Source of the DNA: Branchiostoma floridae | Taxonomy: Eukaryota > Chordata > Leptocardii > Amphioxiformes > Branchiostomatidae | Direction of reading: 5' to 3' | Assembly (NCBI RefSeq): GCF_000003815.2 | Contig: NC_049981.1 | Location: 2,346,010 to 2,410,009 of the forward strand | DNA: 64,000 nucleotides | Part shown: positions 1 to 9,408 of the stretch, in pieces | Layout of the letters: each line of letters starts with the position of its first letter | How positions within the stretch are numbered: the first letter of the stretch is position 1 | Position numbers and translations under genes: made by a program | The notes under the pieces: model-generated | The model's database searches: none | What the model was told of the DNA's origin: nothing | Seen by the model: the letters and a program-made list of their open reading frames with translations, nothing else

Positions 1-206
1 ACAAGGAAGACAACTTTTTTTTTTTCATTTGCACGCTCACATCAGTTTGGGGGTTCCCATGGGATGTCATGCCGTATAATCAAATAAACATAGCATGATG
101 TAAAGACAAAGAGGGTGAATATGACCGGCCGGAAGACTTTGTGATCGACGTGTGAGTTTTGGGGTCTATTGTTCTGTTCGACGTTCGGAGACACGCCAAT
201 GAAAAT

Positions 207-511
207 AATCCAGTCGCAAATGTCACGAACTTTCGTCCTGCTAATTTTGTCTAAAGGAAACACTTTACATGAAGTCATAAAAATAAAATGTTTCAGACAA
301 TCCTGAGAAACATACGAGATAATTTTTAAGGTTAACGATCAGAATTATTATTTTTTTAATCCAGTCGCAAATGTCACGATCTTTCTTCATTTCCCCCTGC
401 TAATTTTGTATAAAGGAAACACTTCTTCATGAAGTCATAAAAATAAAATTTTTCAGACAATCCTGAGAGACACACGCGGTAATTTTTAAGGTTAACGATC
501 AGATTTATTTC
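207..511. repeat. Tandem duplication, about 150 bp unit, two copies
   Basis: Bases 207-357 and 358-511 are diverged copies. Both start AATCCAGTCGCAAATGTCACG and share GAAGTCATAAAAATAAAAT, TTCAGACAATCCTGAGA and AATTTTTAAGGTTAACGATC in the same order. The second copy has small insertions. No coding role is apparent. Confidence 0.8.
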
Positions 512-830
512 ATATTTCCTGGTTTGCGGGTCACGACGGCAAATATTCGAGCAGTAAATCTCTGTATTTCTCATTTCACCCGGTGGAACTGTTTGTCTGC
601 CTCTCCCGTAACTGTTTGAAAATGACGTCCGACCTTTTTGTTGCCCCATCTGAAGTTTTACGGCCCAGTCTCGTGTCCGGACGACGCCAAGACGATCTGG
701 AATTTCTATGAATTAATATCGAGAACGGCCGAGTGAAAACTATCCACTGTTTAAAGGACTGTAAAGAAGTTTTTATCTTCGACCCAACACATTGAACTCC
801 CACAAATATTTCTTCATGTTCTTACCTTCT

Positions 831-1031
831 TCAGTGCTGCTGGCCCCATAGCTCAGAAAACATGACAGACATCCCGAATGTGGTACGGGTCATAGGTCGT
901 TGGAAGTTGGTATCGGCCCCCGTCTTAGTGTAACGAAAGTCGGCATGCCCTGTTTTGTTGCTTGAAAGATACTCAAAGCGACCACGTATTTTTCTCACAT
1001 ATGGATGCTTTATCCAATCTATGATATTCAT
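831..1031 (-). CDS. Possible small coding exon, unassigned
   Basis: A 66-residue minus-strand frame starts with ATG at 1031. Its composition is mixed and protein-like, with aromatic and charged residues and stretches such as RGRFEYLSSNKTG and FRYTKTGADTNFQRP. A GTAAGA donor-like site follows shortly after its stop, at about 826-821, so the stretch could also be part of an exon read in another frame. I found no partner exon that joins cleanly and I do not recognise the family. It may be a chance frame. Confidence 0.2.
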   Translation of the reverse strand: MNIIDWIKHPYVRKIRGRFEYLSSNKTGHADFRYTKTGADTNFQRPMTRTTFGMSVMFSELWGQQH

Positions 1032-2170
1032 TGCTTAATTACTTTATACTTTTTATTTTCTTCTTTAATAAATGACAAGGTATCTTTTAGCAGGTTGAAA
1101 TCTATCTATTGGAATAAACTTCGAGGATGAGAATTGTGTCTGTGACTGCTGTGAACTTTGTATGTTTTATCATTTGTTTGTATGTCTTAATTCGATTCAT
1201 GGAACTAATTCTTGAATCCATCGAGTGACAGAAGTAGCCATAGTTTCAAAATATTATGAATATGTCACTCTTTTTGCCTACCAACTTGCCCAAAGGCAGA
1301 AGAAAAAGAACTAACCCTCCAACCCGCGACTCGGCTGACTTCGCCTTCCAATATCGTGCCCTTACGGCCTCAAAAATGTCTAAGGGACTACCTTTACCTT
1401 TTGTCTGTTCGTTGTATGTGATATAGTTCAAATAAGTTATGAAATACTAAAAAAAAAAAAAAAAAACGCGAAATCGGAGGGAATAACTGATGTAGTTCGG
1501 CCCACCCCTCTTGACTCGCCCGTAGTACAGTCCAAACATCCCCATCGTGCGGCGATTATTAACTCATAACCCTGGAGTGTCGGAGCGGCTCTATACAGCA
1601 GTATAAACATACGGTGGGCGGACAGGGCACTTCTGCGGGCAAACAGGTCTGTATAAAGGCACTACACAACCTGGGCAAGAGTCAGGAGACAAGTAACTGT
1701 TGCCTCGCGTCGCTGCCATCAAAACGTCTTACAAAACGTCTAGGTCTTGAAATCTTGCAAACTTTTTGGTACGTTCTCATCTATCAAATCCAACTTGAGA
1801 TCTCCTCAACCTCTACTCAAACCCGGCCGGTAGGAAGAGGAAAACTGTGACATCTATCCGTGCCGTCGTCGCCGAAAACGTTTCACTTTAGATCTTGCAA
1901 AATTCTAATCTAAAAGACGAAATCTTCGCAGACTTTTCTCAAACCCAGGTGAGAGTCAGGGTTTAAACGAAGTGTATCGGTTTCAAGTCGTCCTGAAAAA
2001 CATCGAAGTCTCCAGATCTTGCAAACATTGTAGGTGCGTATTCAATTCACGCCTGGTAGTCTCGTAACCGAACTTTCTTCAGAGACGCCAAAGTCTTCAA
2101 CTTCTACAAAACGCATACGTTTTCACGTCCAAGTGTAAACCTTTCAGGCATCCTGCGAACCGTCGTACGA

Positions 2171-5065
2171 ATGTCTGCTATGAGCTGGTCTGTGTGGGTC
2201 TTACTTCTGGCTGTGACAGCGAGCTGTCAGGTAAGTTCCTGTTTATATTTAAGATTGGTCATGTACTGCTTCACATGTTTTAATTCATTGGTATGACTGC
2301 GTTGCATTTCTTGTTGTTGCATTCCTTGTTTTGCATTTCTTGGCACAGTTAAGAACACATGCACTAACGTACTAAGTGCCCTAAAGTCGCAAAATCATCC
2401 CTTGCAGATGATGTGTTTTTTTGAGAGGATGTTTATCGATGGAAAGAGTAAAATTTAATGTATTATCTGTCTTCCGTCGTTTCCCCGGCCTAGCTAGTAC
2501 TGATTATGACCGTTACATGCACTGCGCATGCAATATGACGACAGTATACTGTAATATCGCGGCCAGTGTTACCAGTATAGTAAATCCGCAATCGGATACT
2601 CTATGTATATACTTTTATAGTTCTGCGTTTGCCCCAAAGTACAAGCTATGGATGGTTGCTCGAAGTTGTCTTCATAACCGAGACATATGCCTTAGTCAAT
2701 CTGACTTTAATTTTGAACTTCAACTTCAGTTATTATATTTCAGATGTTAATACTATGGCAGCTGTAGACAGATTGTATGTTTACAAGGCACTTATAGTTG
2801 GATCAGAACGATTAGGAACGTGCAGTACGTGTTTTATAAGAATAAAGCAGCCGACAATTCTCAAGTACTTTTGTCCAGTGTTCAGTCCACGGTTACTATA
2901 GTAGTTGTGTGCAGCCGGTCTTTTCACATATCGCTACTTAAAGGATCCTATTGTAGGTTTGAAACGTTCTACATACAATGCGTGCCTCTTAAGAATAAAA
3001 AAAATACCTATCGTGTGAGTATTAAACAAAGGACCTGTTAAATGTAAGTTAACTATTGACAGCTGGTATGGTCACAGGGTGGCTATGGTAATAATGGAAT
3101 GATTAGAAAGTTCTACAGCACATGCCTTAAACTTTCAAGTTGTGGCGCACTAAAACAGCTGACCGGCTATTAATAAGATCCCATGGTTATGGCTATGGGG
3201 CTAGGTGAGCGGGTACAGGCAACATACAATACACAGTTTCAGGATATTCAACAAAAGTTGCTTATTGTTATTTCGTGTTTTTCACTCCTTTTTGACAGGC
3301 TGCACCCAGTGTGGTCTCTGATAACGAGAGTCTCGTGAGAAATGGCGAGATAGATTTGGACGACCGCATTTCACCTGTGGGGTGGACAGGTGTCGTAGAT
3401 GTGCTGCCACCTGACCTGGCACCCCTGCAAAACAATGGTAAGTACCGAGAAAGGAATATTGTCGTCAATTGAAATGAAGAATTGAAAATGTATAACAACG
3501 AGACGTGCAGATTCTGAAAAGTATTTCTTGTAATAGTCTGCTTTCTTGAAGGATAGTACAAATGTATTATCATTATGGAGGTTTTTATCAATTTGTTAAC
3601 AGCTATTAACACATTTTCACCAACATTTTCAGCTGATTCATTCAGTGTACCAAAGAGGCAGCAAAACCCACGCGACCCAATCCGGAACGGAAAGAGGCAG
3701 GACAACCCACTGGATCCAATCCGGAACGGAAAGAGACAGGACAGCCCATTGGATCCAATCCGGAACGGAAAGAGGCGGGACAACCCACTAGATCCAATCC
3801 GGAACGGAAAGAGACAGGACAACCCACTAGATCCAATCCGGAACGGAAAGAGACAGGACAACCCACTAGATCCAATCCGGAACGGAAAGAGGCAGCGCAA
3901 CCCGCTTGACCCAATCCTGAACGGAAAGAGGCAGCAAAACCCACTCGACTCAATCCGAAACGGCAAGAGGCAGCAAAACCCACTCGACCCGATCCGGAAC
4001 GGCAAGAGGCAGCAAAACCCACTCGACCCGATCCGGAACGAAAAGAGGCAGCAAAACCCACTCGACCCGATCCGGAACGGAAAGAGGCAGCAAAACCCAC
4101 TCGACCCAATCCGGAACGGAAAGAGGCAGCAAAACCCACTCGACCCGATCCGGAACGGAAAGAGGCAGCAAAATCCACTCGACCCAATCCGGAACGGAAA
4201 GAGGCAGCAAAACCCACTCGACCCAATCCGAAACGGCAAGAGGCAGCAAAACCCACTCGACCCGATCCGGAACGGAAAGAGGCAGCAAAACCCACTCGAC
4301 CCAATCCGGAACGGAAAGAGGCAGCAAAACCCACTCGACCCGATCCGGAACGGAAAGAGGCAGCAAAATCCACTCGACCCAATCCGGAACGGAAAGAGGC
4401 AGCAAAACCCACTCGACCCAATCCGGAACGGAAAGAGGCAGCAAAACCCACTCGACCCAATCCGGAACGGAAAGAGGCAGGACAACCCACTCGACCCAAT
4501 CCGGAACGGAAAGAGGCAGCAAAACCCACTCGACCCAATCCGGAACGGAAAGAGGCAGCAAAACCCACTCGACCCAATCCGGAACGGAAAGAGGCAGCAA
4601 AACCCACTCGACCCAATCCGGAACGGAAAGAGACAGGACAACCCACTCGACCCAATCCGGAACGGAAAGAGGCAGGACAACCCACTCGACCCAATCCGGA
4701 ACGGAAAGAGGCAGCAAAACCCACTCGACCCAATCCGGAACGGAAAGAGACAGGACAACCCACTCGACCCAATCCGGAACGGAAAGAGACAGGACAACCC
4801 ACTCGACCCAATTCGGAACGGAAAGAGGCAGCAAAACCCACTCGACCCGATCCGGAACGGAAAGAGGCAGCAAAACCCACTCGACCCAATCCGGAACGGC
4901 AAGAGGCAGCAAAACCCACTCGACCCAATCCGGAACGGAAAGAGACAGGACAACCCACTCGACCCAATCCGGAACGGCAAGAGGCAGCAAAACCCACTCG
5001 ACCCAATCCGGAACGGAAAGAGGCAGCAAAACCCACTCGACCCAATCCGGAACGGCAAAAAGTAG
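2171..5065 (+). CDS. Neuropeptide precursor with 36 amidated-peptide repeats
   Basis: Three exons (2171-2230, 3299-3437, 3633-5065) join in phase and give 543 residues. Exon 1 encodes a signal peptide (residues 1-20, hydrophobic core VWVLLLAVTA). M4 has a better start context than M1, but both keep the signal. Exon 2 encodes an acidic spacer without repeats. Exon 3 gives VPKR at residues 72-75 and then 36 units of 13 residues (76-543). The main unit is QQNPLDPIRNGKR (21 copies, the last ending GKK before the stop); QDNPLDPIRNGKR occurs 9 times. From family knowledge, Lys-Arg is the prohormone convertase site, Gly is the amide donor, and an N-terminal Gln can cyclise. Predicted products are therefore pyroGlu-QNPLDPIRN-amide and the QD form, secreted and probably acting on a GPCR. 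Variants are copy 1 (R for L), 3 (S for N), 4 (starts R), 7 (QR, ILN), 8 (DSIRN) and 10 (NEKR, so not amidated). I do not recognise the peptide family. Confidence 0.88.
3659..5062 (+). repeat. Coding 39-bp tandem array, exactly 36 units
   Basis: 1404 bases equal 36 x 39. The units are nearly identical and encode one peptide plus its GKR site each. Units near the 5' end are the most diverged, while central and 3' units are homogenised. Blocks recur at multiples of 39: a distinctive AAATCC-containing unit near 4141 recurs near 4336, 195 bp or five units later. Because the unit contains no stop in several frames, long open frames on both strands here are by-products. Confidence 0.97.
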
Positions 5066-5275
5066 AGAGGAAATCTAAAAAGAATCTCACCTGAAGAGTC
5101 TGGAAATACTTAATGCAGCAAAAGTGAATTCCTGTAGTTGAAAGAAGCAAAAGATATGTTTATCATGATTTGCTGCTAAACATAATTTCGATGCGATTGT
5201 AATGATCCAGCATATATGAAAACCTAACCTGCAATTCTGCTTCCATGTCCAAAGCTACGTATTTTTTGTGCATTC

Positions 5276-5281
5276 AATAAA
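5276..5281 (+). terminator. Poly(A) signal AATAAA of the peptide gene
   Basis: AATAAA lies about 210 bases after the stop codon at 5065, in A/T-rich DNA. It is the first canonical signal downstream. Confidence 0.55.
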
Positions 5282-6067
5282 GTAAAGGCGAAAAAGAAGA
5301 GAGAGTGTCTTGAGTCTTGATTTTCGACTTAAGTTATGATTTAGATAAGTCTTTTGGTTGTATGTAAATTTTGGTGATTTTCAAAACATGCAAGTGAACC
5401 CCTTGAGCATCATCTTAACTATCTATGACCTTGTTATTAATATGACGTTAAACAGTAATCGCTCTGTCGGATCTTGACCTGAGCCCGGACCAGTGCCCTA
5501 TGACGTAGTAAGAAACAACAACCGTGATGTTGTCAGTTTAGTTCAGTTTATCCTCAGTCAACAGCAAACGCCCGATGGGACTTTGGCTTACGTAAATAGA
5601 AGTAAAAACGTCATATATGTCCACGTATATGTAGAATGGTAACTTACTCCAGGGCCACACAAATTACTAGTTACGATGGCAGTTTTTGGCGCAGTAAAAA
5701 GATTTGCTCACTCAATAGGGTGCATTTCCCTATTTTTTCACTAAGCGGCGCCACTGCACGGGTTAAGTCATCAAAATGCCAGAACGTCATCATAACAGCA
5801 TCGTACAGTGTAACGTATCTACCTACCTAGACCCTTGACCTCCAGGTCGTAAATTGTAAACAACAGTGTAAACTACTGTTTGGTAAGATATACCATGAGG
5901 ATAGGGCGGAACATGACTAACTTAGTTAACGAATTGTCAGCCTTAAAATTGCAGTCACACGATATGTAGTCTGGCACTGACCACCTGGTACAGGCAATTT
6001 CAGGTCATATAAAAACAGTCATGTCGTCCATTTTAGGTCTTCAGGTTAACTCTAATTGTGTATTCAG
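5282..6067. other. Intergenic gap
   Basis: No gene is visible. I looked here for the missing upstream exons of the fibrinogen-domain fragment at 6068 and found none. A polypyrimidine-poor TTCAG acceptor ends the stretch at 6067. Confidence 0.5.
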
Positions 6068-6430
6068 CAACAAGGTACCTACCTGAACAATCAGGCCTTC
6101 AGTGCTAAGGACGTGGACCGTGATGCATGGCATCCCGGTTCGTGTGCCAGCGGCCGCAGTATCGGAGGTACAGGTGGCTGGTGGTATAACTACAAGGCCT
6201 GTTCCTGGTCTTCCCTAAACGGTCCGTACTTACGCCCCTCCGATCGCACTGCAGCTGCTTATAGCGGCTGTGGTCTCTACTGGCACACTTTTGGTGGGCC
6301 TTATGATTCCTATCTGAAGAGGTCCAAAATGATGGTTCGTCCTGTTGACTTGTTGAATTCAAAGAAGAATTGTGAAGAAACAAGACTGAAGAATCTATTG
6401 TTTAGCATCTATACCCCTGATGGAGTTTAG
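6068..6430 (+). pseudogene. Orphan exon: C-terminal part of a fibrinogen-related domain
   Basis: The frame opens just after an acceptor-like ATTCAG. It encodes the C-terminal half of a fibrinogen-like globular domain: an F-S-x-K-D-x-D-x-D stretch (the region that binds calcium in the family), a GGWWYN motif, a nearby Cys in KACSWSSLNG, G-x-Y-W-H-T-F, and the typical LKRSKMMVRP ending. About 25 extra residues follow before the stop. The N-terminal half of the domain and any signal or coiled coil are absent upstream: the complete peptide gene lies 5' and no further domain exons are seen between. Complete fibrinogen-related proteins are secreted lectin-like molecules, many acting in innate immunity. 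This copy is probably a truncated duplicate, though a gene with distant exons cannot be excluded. Confidence 0.6.
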
Positions 6431-7429
6431 TCACTTGTTCAACCCTGATGACCACTTAGATTTCATAATGAAGGCAACTTCTTTTTGGCAAAACTTTTCG
6501 CACGCTTGCATCAGTTTCTGGGGTTTCCAATCAAATCAACATGGCCTAGTATATAAACGGGAGGTAGAAGCGTCAGTTAACCTGCGGTGCCTTCATGTAA
6601 TATGTATGATTTATCAGACATGAAACATATTGGCTAATATAGACTTTTAAAAAGGCTAATATAGACTAGACACTTATCACTTAGCGCATGCTTACAATAA
6701 TTGCGGCACATGATAGTTAGCAGCGTGAAAACCTTTCTACCAAACGTGTGAATGTAAAAGATAAAGTACAAACTATGATTGACTCGAAAATAAAACAACA
6801 TGAGAAATAACAGCTCTGTCTTTCTAGATTGTGATGAAGTTAAACAATAAACAACCCTTGACTGAAGCTAGGGTCAAAGTTCTGACCAACAACAACTGTA
6901 CCCCGGCCATTTGTGGTCAGTGAGCTCGAGTTGAACTTCAGCACCCTGACGTCGGACGTTGTCCTGAGCTGCCCCTGTCCTTATATCACCCTTAATGGCC
7001 ATAGTTCGGTCCCCCTCAAACACCTGACGGACGTAAACAGCAGAAAAATGCCAGACAGGGGGAACAATGATAAATATAAAGCCCCCATCAGTAAAGAGTA
7101 GAATCCGGGTGAATACAAATTGACAAGAAGTTAAGAGTCGGTCCACGGGCAGGGTATTAAACATAAGTGCACGCGGGAATTGTTATTTCCGGGTGGCAAA
7201 CTCCCCTATATTCTCCCTTAACAGTCAGTGTAGTTAGACACCAGATGAACAACCCACCAGTAGAGTAGCAACGAACGCCCGGAGAGGGTGTCATTGGCCA
7301 CTTGAGCCCGCTCCGCGAACGGTAACAATAATAGCGCCGCTGTGGCCGGCTTGGAGTGACTCAGCGGTTTTCTCATAAAGGTTACAGTCTTGCAGAACAG
7401 TGGAAGGCGGTATGTAGCATTTCCCTTCT

Positions 7430-7715
7430 TTACTCTGGGGTTCTGTATTTGAGCGGGTGGGGAGTCGACCCAGGGGTGGGTCCCTACCCGGGAGATGTCC
7501 GTACGTAGTCTTTCCAATTCCTAAGATCTCCTAACGCTGGTGTTCTTTAGATAGCTATGGGAATGGGTCCCGGGGGCTGGGGTTCCCACCCAGGGGAAGT
7601 CTGTAAGCCTTAAATCCCATTCCTTCGTCTGGAGTTCTATTGCTGTGGGGGTGGGGAGACGCCCCGCCGGGGTAGCGGGTGATCCTTACCCAGGGGCAGT
7701 CGGTACATTACTAGC
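7430..7715. repeat. Degenerate G/C-rich tandem repeat, three units of about 100 bp
   Basis: Three units begin CTGGGGTTCT, CTGGTGTTCT and CTGGAGTTCT. Each carries a GGTGGGGA- or GGGTCCC-like core followed by ACCCAGGG or ACCCGGG and a GT(C)CGTAC-type stretch. They are diverged and non-coding as far as can be seen. Confidence 0.55.
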
Positions 7716-7811
7716 CTTCTACTCTCCATTCTAAATTGTTATTCAGTCATGTTACCATTTCCGCATATCTTAGGACCCCCAAACGTAATTGGTACGAACC
7801 CTTCAAATCTC

Positions 7812-8007
7812 TACTCTCCAAGCAGAGGTTAGGCTCCGGCTGTTTTTTAGTCGTTTTATCGGGCTTTCTATTTTTTTTATATCTTATTGTGTCAAAACCT
7901 AATTGCTGGCGTACTTCAAGAAAAATGACAAAATAGAAAGCCCGATAAAAACGACTAAAAAAAACGTTTAAAAAAACAGCCGGAGCCTAACCTCTGCTTG
8001 GAGAGTA
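7812..8007. mobile_element. Foldback MITE-like element
   Basis: The arms start TACTCTCCAAGCAGAGGTTA and end in its reverse complement. Outer arms of about 60 bases pair almost perfectly around an A/T-rich centre. A second, more diverged member sharing the ends TTCTCCAAGCAGAGG and GGCTCCGGC lies at 31835-31950, so this is an interspersed family. Confidence 0.75.
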
Positions 8008-9396
8008 CCAAATCTCGTCTTGGCCGAACCACTGCCAGAGGGTCGTCTTGTATATATAGATACGTCATAAAATTGACGTTTGCCACGAATGTAAGAATTC
8101 CGTATCACATTCTGATGAATTGCTAACTGAGTAACGTTACATGACGTTGAATAACAGACTGTTACAGATAGAAATATGATATTGTCGACGCGATCGGATA
8201 CTTCGTTGCATTAAGTAGATTATGGGTTACCGCTAGCAAAGGGACCAAATCTCGTTAATAGACTTAATTTTGACATTAACCAAGCGGTAGAGCAGCAAAG
8301 CTGACAAATTAAATGTGTTAAACATGAAACAAAACGCACAAATTTGCTCAGGCACAGTATAGTTAATGTGTCCTTTTGGGTACCTCCTTTTGTGCTTTCA
8401 TTTTGAAAGGACTCTGGTAAGACTTCGTACGTATACATCGCCACTCGTCTGACGTCGCAAATAACGTTGTTTTGATAAGTCGAACTGTTGTTTTTCACCT
8501 GGCTGTGGCGATAGCGATCTCTTTGGGTGAAAGGTCGACACGACAGGAACTTTTTATGACAAACATGTGCTGGCTCGAAAACAACACTCCTTGTCCAGTT
8601 ATGGAAAACAATGGAATTATATAAGTTCCTCTTTGATTCTGCAACTTCTGCTTGCATAACATGCATATCACTATGTATATCTTTGCCAACACTACCTGCC
8701 TGCCCCAAATAATGGAAACCCTTCGTTCCTTTCTTTAGTTATCCTCTTTGGAATGTTTTGACAAAAATGCCCCTGCAATTCCAAAATTCTATGTTTGGGG
8801 CTGAAACTTGCCCCACCATGTCTTGACGTCGAAAGCTACCTGCCACCCAAATGTCAAGACCATACCATATCCGGGACAAGAGTACATTAAAAAAAACTGC
8901 TGTGATAGAATATTCTCATCAATTACGCAAATGAATCCTAATTTTCATGATTTCTATTTCAATTTGTACATCTTTGTCAAAGCTACCGTTATTCGTAACT
9001 TGAGCTATCCTCTTAAGAGCTTTTTTTCTTATACAAAAATGCCCCTGCAATTCCAAGCCTAATCGCTAGGGGGGGGGGGGCTAAAGTCACGTCACTTCTT
9101 CCCGAGCGCAAGAGCTGCCTTGTTAAACACACAAAAAGCGTGACCATAGCTTGTTCAGAACGCGAGATATCAAAACGGGAAGTTCCGATGCAGTACCAAG
9201 GAAAGCCGCAAGTGTTTCCAAAATCGTATCATCCCTACCAACACACCATTGAAGTTTGATACTAAATCTTCAATACCGACGCCCCCTTTACCCCCAACAT
9301 CTCTTTACCATAGTTACTGACGCCCCCCGTTGTTCCATGTTGTTCCAAGAAGCCTTCCTGTGGGGGTCACCGTGAGGTCAGCCGGTCAAAGGTCAG

Positions 9397-9408
9397 CAAG
9401 ATGGCGGC
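9397..9408 (+). promoter_or_regulatory. TISU/YY1-type element over the sulfite oxidase start codon
   Basis: CAAGATGGCGGC matches the published TISU consensus SAASATGGCGGC, which overlaps a YY1 site and directs initiation from very short 5' leaders, often in mitochondrial genes. The ATG is the predicted sulfite oxidase start. Leader length cannot be read from genomic DNA. Confidence 0.55.

Larger units (their letters stand above)
1..2170. other. Upstream intergenic region, no firm gene
   Basis: No convincing multi-exon gene is visible here. The stretch holds a tandem duplication (207-511), a poly(A) run near 1449-1466, and A/T-rich DNA with a TATAAA at 1602-1607 that could belong to a promoter for the peptide gene starting at 2171. 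A possible small minus-strand exon at 831-1031 is listed separately. The first ~110 bases resemble sequence just downstream of the fibrinogen-domain exon (about 6480-6560), which suggests local duplication. Confidence 0.5.
6431..9396. other. Intergenic region with repeats
   Basis: No gene is seen over about 3 kb. Contents are a degenerate G/C-rich tandem repeat (about 7430-7715), a foldback element (7812-8007) and a poly(G) run near 9069-9080. Open frames here are short and lack recognisable motifs. Confidence 0.5.

Noticed and set aside
2421-2901. 109- and 90-residue frames in intron 1 of the peptide gene
   Set aside because: Low-complexity A/T-rich translation without motifs; the intron has good donor and acceptor sites around it.
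3659-5062. CRISPR-like regular array
   Set aside because: The unit has no unique spacers; it is a continuous coding tandem repeat in a eukaryotic gene.
3268-5150. Long minus-strand and alternative plus-strand frames (up to 596 residues) over the peptide array
   Set aside because: A 39-bp unit without stops opens several frames at once. Only the + frame with signal peptide, in-phase exons and GKR sites makes biological sense.
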